Shown: positions 59,489 to 64,000 of the stretch, piece by piece
How the letters are laid out: every line of letters begins with the position of its first letter
Numbering within the stretch: the first letter of the stretch is position 1
Origin: Microbacterium sp. 70-16
GTDB lineage: Bacteria; Actinomycetota; Actinomycetes; Actinomycetales; Microbacteriaceae
NCBI RefSeq assembly: GCF_001898315.1
Contig: NZ_MKTQ01000008.1
Coordinates: 1-64,000, forward strand
Reading direction: 5' to 3'
DNA length: 64,000 bases
Translations under genes and position numbers: made by a program
The notes under the pieces: generated by a model
Told to the model about the DNA's origin: nothing
Databases searched by the model: none
The model's input: only the letters and a program-made list of their open reading frames with translations

Positions 59489-62400
59489 GTGTCCAATCCG
59501 GCGACCGGCGTGGGGACTTCGAACGACGGCGACTTCGGGGCCAACGAGTGGCTCGTCGCTGAAATGTACGACCAGTTCGCGAAGGATCGCGAATCGGTCG
59601 ACCGGTCGTGGTGGCCGGTGCTCGAGGCGTACGAGCAGGCACACAAGGATGCCCCGGCAGCGCCGCAGGCATCCACCCCCGCCACCCCCGCCACCCCGGC
59701 CGCCTCGGTCGCGACGACGGCGCCCGCCGCCGCGACCGAGGCTCGCCCGCTGACTGCACCGATCCCCGTCGTGGGCGCTCAGCCGGTCGCGAAGACCACC
59801 ACGCGCCCCGCCGCGCGGCCGCCCGTGCCCGCGCAGGCGCCGAAGGTCGAGCCCGCTGCGCCGACCGACGAGACCGGCGTCGATGTCGTGACGCCCCTGC
59901 GCGGCATGCCGAAGACCCTCGCGGCGAACATGGACGAGTCGCTGACCGTCCCCACTGCGACGAGCGTGCGCACGGTGCCGGCCAAGCTCATGATCGACAA
60001 CCGCATCGTGATCAACAACCACATGTCGCGCACGCGCGGCGGCAAGGTCAGCTTCACGCACCTCATCGGCTGGGCGCTGATCCAGGCGCTGAAGGTCTTC
60101 CCGAGCCAGAACGTGTCGTACGCAGAGGTCGACGGCAAGCCGTCAGTCATCGCCCCCGCCCATGTGGGTCTCGGCATCGCGATCGACCTGCCCAAGCCCG
60201 ACGGCACGCGCGCGCTCATGGTGCCGTCGATCAAGCAGGCCGAGTCGCTCACGTTCGGCGAGTACCTCGCCGCGTACGAAGACCTCGTCAAGCGCGCCCG
60301 CGGAAACAAGCTGACCGCGGCCGACTTCCAGGGCACGACGATCTCGCTGACCAACCCGGGCGGCATCGGCACCGTCCACTCGGTGCCCCGCCTCATGAAG
60401 GGCCAGGGCTGCATCGTCGGCGCCGGCGCCCTCGAGTACCCCGCCGAGTTCCAGGGCTCGAGCGAGAAGACGCTCGTCGAGCTCGGCATCGGCAAGACGA
60501 TCACCCTGACGAGCACGTACGACCACCGGGTCATCCAGGGCGCCGGCTCGGGCGAGTTCCTCAAGATCGTGCACGAGCTGCTCACGGGCCAGCGCGACTT
60601 CTACGAGGGCATCTTCGCGGCGCTGCGGATCCCGTACGCGCCGATCCACTGGTCCAACGACATCAACGTCGACCTCGCCGAGCGCGTCGACAAGCAGGCC
60701 CGCGTGCAGGAGCTCATCAACTCGTACCGCGTGCGCGGTCACCTCATGGCCGACATCGACCCGCTCGAGTACGTGCAGCGCACGCACCCCGACCTCGAGA
60801 TCGAGAGCCACGGCCTGACGTTCTGGGACCTCGACCGCGAGTTCGTGACCGGTGGCTTCGGCGGCCGCCGCACGATGAAGCTGCGTGACATCCTCGGCGT
60901 GCTGCGCGACTCGTACTGCCGCACACTCGGCGTCGAGTACATGCACATCCAAGACCCCGCACAGCGAAAGTGGTTCCAAGACAACGTCGAGGTCAAATAC
61001 CAGAAGCCCAGCCATGCCGAGCAGCTGCGCATCCTCGACAAGCTCAACCAGGCCGAGGCGTTCGAGACGTTCCTGCAGACCAAGTATGTCGGGCAGAAGC
61101 GCTTCAGCCTCGAAGGCGGCGAGTCGCTGATCCCCCTTCTGGACCAGATCCTGCAGGGCGCGGCGGGCGCGAACTTGGAGGGAGCCGCGATCGGCATGGC
61201 TCACCGCGGCCGCCTCAACGTCCTGACCAACATCGCCGGCAAGACCTACAGCCAGATCTTCCGCGAGTTCGAGGGATCAGTGGCGATCGGCTCGAAGAGC
61301 GGGTCGGGCGACGTCAAGTACCACCTGGGCACTGAGGGCACGTTCGTGTCGGATGCCGGGACCGAGATCCCGGTCTACCTCGCCGCCAACCCGTCGCACC
61401 TCGAGACCGTCGACGGCGTGCTCGAGGGTGTCGTGCGCGCCAAGCAGGACCGCATGCCGATCGGCAGCTTCGCGTGGATGCCGATCCTCGTCCACGGTGA
61501 CGCGGCATTCTCGGGCCAGGGTGTCGTCGTCGAGACGCTGCAGATGTCGCAGTTGCGCGGATACCGCACCGGCGGCACGGTGCACGTCGTCGTCAACAAC
61601 CAGGTCGGCTTCACGACGCTGCCGCAGGATGGCCGCACGTCGGTCTACGCGACCGACGTCGCCAAGACGATCCAGGCGCCGATCTTCCACGTCAACGGCG
61701 ACGACCCCGAAGCTGTCGTCCGCGTGGCAGAGCTCGCCGTCGCCTACCGCCAGGAGTTCAAGCGCGACGTCGTCATCGACCTGGTCTGCTACCGCCGTCG
61801 CGGTCACAACGAGGGCGACGACCCGTCGATGACGCAGCCGCTCATGACGAACCTCATCGAGGCCAAGCGCTCGGTTCGGCGTCTGTACACCGAGTCACTC
61901 GTCGGCCGCGGTGACATCACCGAAGAGGAATACGACAAGGCGAAGGCCGACTTCCAGAACCGCCTCGAGATCGCCTTCGCCGAGACGCACGCGGCCGAGA
62001 CGGGAGCCACCGGCATCGTCTCGCCCACCAGCGGCAGCCTCGACCCGGTCGTCGGCGAGCCCGAGACCACCGGTGTCGCCACCGAGGTCGTGCACCAGAT
62101 CGGCGACGCGTTCGTCAACAAACCCGAGGGCTTCACGGTGCACAGCAAGCTGCAGCAGCTGCTCGAGAAGCGCCTCGACATGAGCCGCAACGGCCTCATC
62201 GACTGGGGCTTCGGCGAACTGCTCGCGTTCGGCTCGCTGCTCATGGAGGGCACCAACGTGCGCCTCGCCGGTCAGGATGCCCGACGCGGCACGTTCGTGC
62301 AGCGCCACGCCGTGCTGCATGACCGCGCGAACGGCCAGGAGTGGCTGCCGCTGGCGAACCTGTCCGAGAGCCAGGGGCGCTTCTATGTCTACGACTCGCT

Positions 62401-63220
62401 GCTGAGCGAGTACGCGGCGATGGCGTTCGAGTACGGCTACTCGGTCGAGCGTGCCGACACCCTCACCCTGTGGGAGGCCCAGTTCGGCGACTTCGCCAAC
62501 GGCGCCCAGTCGGTCATCGACGAGTACATCTCGGCGGCCGACCAGAAGTGGGGTCAGCAGTCGAGCGTCGTGCTGCTGCTGCCGCACGGCTACGAGGGCC
62601 AGGGCCCCGACCACTCGTCTGCGCGCATCGAGCGCTACCTGCAGCTGTGCGCGCAGGAGAACATGACGGTCGCCCGCCCGTCGACGCCGGCGTCGTACTT
62701 CCACCTGCTGCGTCGCCAGGCCTATGCGCGGCCGCGCCGTCCGCTGATCGTCTTCACGCCGAAAGCCATGCTGCGTCTGCGCGGCGCGACCAGCAACGTG
62801 CAGGACTTCACGACCGGCCGCTTCGAGCCCGTGCTCGACGACGAGCGCGGCATCGACGCGTCGGCCGTGACGCGCGTGCTGCTGCACTCGGGCAAGATCC
62901 ACTGGGATCTGAAGGCAGAGCTCGAGAAGAAGCCGAACCCGCAGATCGCCCTCGTGCGCCTCGAGCAGCTGTACCCGGCGCCCGTCGACGAGCTCAACGC
63001 GATCATCGACCGCTACCCGAACGCCGAGCTGGTCTGGGTGCAGGACGAGCCCGAGAACCAGGGTGCGTGGCCGTTCATCGCACTCGAGGTCGTCAAGCAC
63101 CTGCACGGGCGCACGATCCGCCGCATCTCGCGGGCTGCTGCCGCCTCGACGGCGGCCGGATCGCCCAAGGTGCACGCCCGCGAGCAGGCCGCGATCCTCG
63201 AGACGGCGCTCGCGGTCTGA
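59489..63220 (+). CDS. kgd: Multifunctional 2-oxoglutarate metabolism enzyme (fused E2 acyltransferase and E1 decarboxylase)
   Basis: The Kgd/OdhA/SucA-type actinobacterial protein, 1243 residues: N-terminal segment NEWLVAEMYDQFAKDRESVD, Ala/Pro-rich linker (about 50-110), E2-like acyltransferase domain with STYDHRVIQGAGSGEF (about 342-357), then the E1 domain with GMAHRGRLNVL (about 570), HGDAAFSGQGVVVETLQMSQ and NNQVGFTT for thiamine diphosphate. It decarboxylates 2-oxoglutarate in the TCA cycle, with E3 and lipoyl E2 supplied elsewhere. The GTG start has GAAAGCAGG upstream. Confidence 0.96.
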   Translation: MSNPATGVGTSNDGDFGANEWLVAEMYDQFAKDRESVDRSWWPVLEAYEQAHKDAPAAPQASTPATPATPAASVATTAPAAATEARPLTAPIPVVGAQPVAKTTTRPAARPPVPAQAPKVEPAAPTDETGVDVVTPLRGMPKTLAANMDESLTVPTATSVRTVPAKLMIDNRIVINNHMSRTRGGKVSFTHLIGWALIQALKVFPSQNVSYAEVDGKPSVIAPAHVGLGIAIDLPKPDGTRALMVPSIKQAESLTFGEYLAAYEDLVKRARGNKLTAADFQGTTISLTNPGGIGTVHSVPRLMKGQGCIVGAGALEYPAEFQGSSEKTLVELGIGKTITLTSTYDHRVIQGAGSGEFLKIVHELLTGQRDFYEGIFAALRIPYAPIHWSNDINVDLAERVDKQARVQELINSYRVRGHLMADIDPLEYVQRTHPDLEIESHGLTFWDLDREFVTGGFGGRRTMKLRDILGVLRDSYCRTLGVEYMHIQDPAQRKWFQDNVEVKYQKPSHAEQLRILDKLNQAEAFETFLQTKYVGQKRFSLEGGESLIPLLDQILQGAAGANLEGAAIGMAHRGRLNVLTNIAGKTYSQIFREFEGSVAIGSKSGSGDVKYHLGTEGTFVSDAGTEIPVYLAANPSHLETVDGVLEGVVRAKQDRMPIGSFAWMPILVHGDAAFSGQGVVVETLQMSQLRGYRTGGTVHVVVNNQVGFTTLPQDGRTSVYATDVAKTIQAPIFHVNGDDPEAVVRVAELAVAYRQEFKRDVVIDLVCYRRRGHNEGDDPSMTQPLMTNLIEAKRSVRRLYTESLVGRGDITEEEYDKAKADFQNRLEIAFAETHAAETGATGIVSPTSGSLDPVVGEPETTGVATEVVHQIGDAFVNKPEGFTVHSKLQQLLEKRLDMSRNGLIDWGFGELLAFGSLLMEGTNVRLAGQDARRGTFVQRHAVLHDRANGQEWLPLANLSESQGRFYVYDSLLSEYAAMAFEYGYSVERADTLTLWEAQFGDFANGAQSVIDEYISAADQKWGQQSSVVLLLPHGYEGQGPDHSSARIERYLQLCAQENMTVARPSTPASYFHLLRRQAYARPRRPLIVFTPKAMLRLRGATSNVQDFTTGRFEPVLDDERGIDASAVTRVLLHSGKIHWDLKAELEKKPNPQIALVRLEQLYPAPVDELNAIIDRYPNAELVWVQDEPENQGAWPFIALEVVKHLHGRTIRRISRAAAASTAAGSPKVHAREQAAILETALAV

Positions 63221-63227
63221 CCAGGAT

Positions 63228-63269
63228 TGCGAGTGGGGGCGGGTGCCATGGCATCCGCCCCCACTCGCA
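63228..63269. repeat. Near-perfect 42-bp palindrome downstream of kgd
   Basis: Arms TGCGAGTGGGGGCGG (63228-63242) and CCGCCCCCACTCGCA (63255-63269) pair perfectly over 15 bp. The centre TGCCATGGCA (63244-63253) is itself a perfect palindrome, leaving a single G-T mismatch. It lies 8 bp after the kgd stop and can act as a terminator for kgd. Confidence 0.9.
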
Positions 63270-63302
63270 TCCCCTCCTGCCTCTCCACCCCTGAAGGACG
63301 AC

Positions 63303-64000
63303 ATGGACGTCGCGCTGTTGCTGAACCCGGCGGCACGCTCGGGCGCGCACACGGGCGTCGCGACGCGCGCCGCGGAACGCCTGCGCGCGGCGGGCATCCG
63401 CGTGACAACAGTGTCGGGCGGCAGCGCCGCAGAGTCGTCGCGTCTGCTGCGCACGGCGCTGACGCTCGGAGCGGATGCCGTCGTCGTCGCCGGCGGTGAC
63501 GGCACGGTCTCGCTCGCCATCCAGGAGCTCGCCGGCACGGGCACCCCGCTCGGGATCGTGCCCGCCGGCACCGGCAACGACTTGGCGACCTCGCTCGGAC
63601 TGCGCGACCTCGACGCCGGTGCGGCGGCGGACGCCGTCATCGCGGGCCGCACCCGGACGATCGACCTGGCCCGCGTGACCCGCGCCGACGGCACGACGAC
63701 GCTGTACGGGACGGTGCTGGCGGCGGGGTTCGACTCGAAGGTCAACGACCGTGCGAACCGCATGCGATGGCCGCGCGGCGCGATGCGCTACAACATCGCG
63801 ATCCTCGTGGAGTTCCTGCGGCTGCGTGGCATCCCGTTCGAGGTCGAGCTGACCCTGGCCGACGGAAGCACCACCCGCGTCGCGCGCGATCTGATCATGG
63901 CCACGGTGGGCAACGGCCGCACCTACGGCGGTGGCATCCCCATCTGCCCCGACGCCGATCTCGAAGACGGACTGCTCGATGTGACGCTCGTGCTGCCCGT
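63303..64000 (+). CDS. Diacylglycerol/lipid kinase (DagK/YegS family), N-terminal part
   Basis: A partial gene (232 codons seen) running off the right edge. It has the lipid-kinase catalytic domain: LLLNPAARSGAH, the nucleotide motif VVAGGDGTVSLAIQEL and GIVPAGTGNDLATSLGL, then the C-terminal beta-sandwich (VNDRANRMRWPRGAMRY; ATVGNGRTYGGGIPICPDA). It phosphorylates diacylglycerol or a related lipid at the membrane. AAGGAC precedes the ATG. Confidence 0.93.
   Translation, partial: MDVALLLNPAARSGAHTGVATRAAERLRAAGIRVTTVSGGSAAESSRLLRTALTLGADAVVVAGGDGTVSLAIQELAGTGTPLGIVPAGTGNDLATSLGLRDLDAGAAADAVIAGRTRTIDLARVTRADGTTTLYGTVLAAGFDSKVNDRANRMRWPRGAMRYNIAILVEFLRLRGIPFEVELTLADGSTTRVARDLIMATVGNGRTYGGGIPICPDADLEDGLLDVTLVLP

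Overview
The window is chromosomal DNA from a high-GC actinobacterium, most likely a Microbacteriaceae member close to Microbacterium. The evidence is the GC-rich codon use, actinobacterial gene orders (argS-lysA-hom-thrC-thrB-rho-prfA and prmC-tsaC-wecA-atpI-atpBEFHAG), a Kgd-type fused 2-oxoglutarate E1/E2 enzyme, GuaB1, a Rho with a long low-complexity N-terminal extension, and a strong excess of the word GGATGCC/GGCATCC. No rRNA, CRISPR array, prophage or insertion sequence was seen. All function calls come from reading translated sequence and motifs; no database search was run.

Layout. 1-5724 (minus): F1Fo ATP synthase operon, entering from an atpI-like gene and leaving at the left edge in atpD. 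5732-8609 (minus): wecA-like glycosyltransferase, tsaC and prmC. 8757-11329 (plus): a cysteine cassette (two cysK paralogues and cysE) placed between prmC and prfA. 11440-22708 (minus): a small membrane protein, prfA, rho, the threonine/lysine genes thrB, thrC, hom and lysA, a DUF2993-like lipoprotein-type gene and argS. 23059-31985: transglutaminase, SGNH hydrolase, tRNA-Arg(CCG), a guanidinium-exporter-type SMR gene with an apparent guanidine-III riboswitch, trmB, a DUF3097 gene, a TPM-domain envelope protein next to PspA, and a ureohydrolase-like gene coupled to an HExxH membrane protein. 32015-35141: an iron-box-controlled SIP-domain gene, a tyrosine phosphatase with an AhpD-like protein, and an alpha/beta hydrolase. 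35384-40400: a complete five-gene peptide ABC importer. 40474-41947: a protealysin-type M4 protease overlapping its emfourin-type inhibitor. 41952-54236: GNAT, ung, a phosphoribosyltransferase, two MFS transporters, metY and metX, a GT87-like protein, an HxlR regulator with a divergent SDR-like gene, and nnrD. 54279-64000: an Old Yellow Enzyme, two CNNM/CBS membrane proteins, guaB1, kgd and the start of a diacylglycerol kinase.

Two patterns run across the window. First, the first genes of many transcription units have a TANNNT-like -10 box ending exactly 6 or 7 nt before the start codon. These are signatures of leaderless mRNAs, and they settle many start codons. Second, intergenic gaps carry nested, two-level inverted repeats whose arm sequences differ from locus to locus, plus a short GAGCTTGTCGA repeat. 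One copy of the latter lies in frame inside the homoserine dehydrogenase gene.
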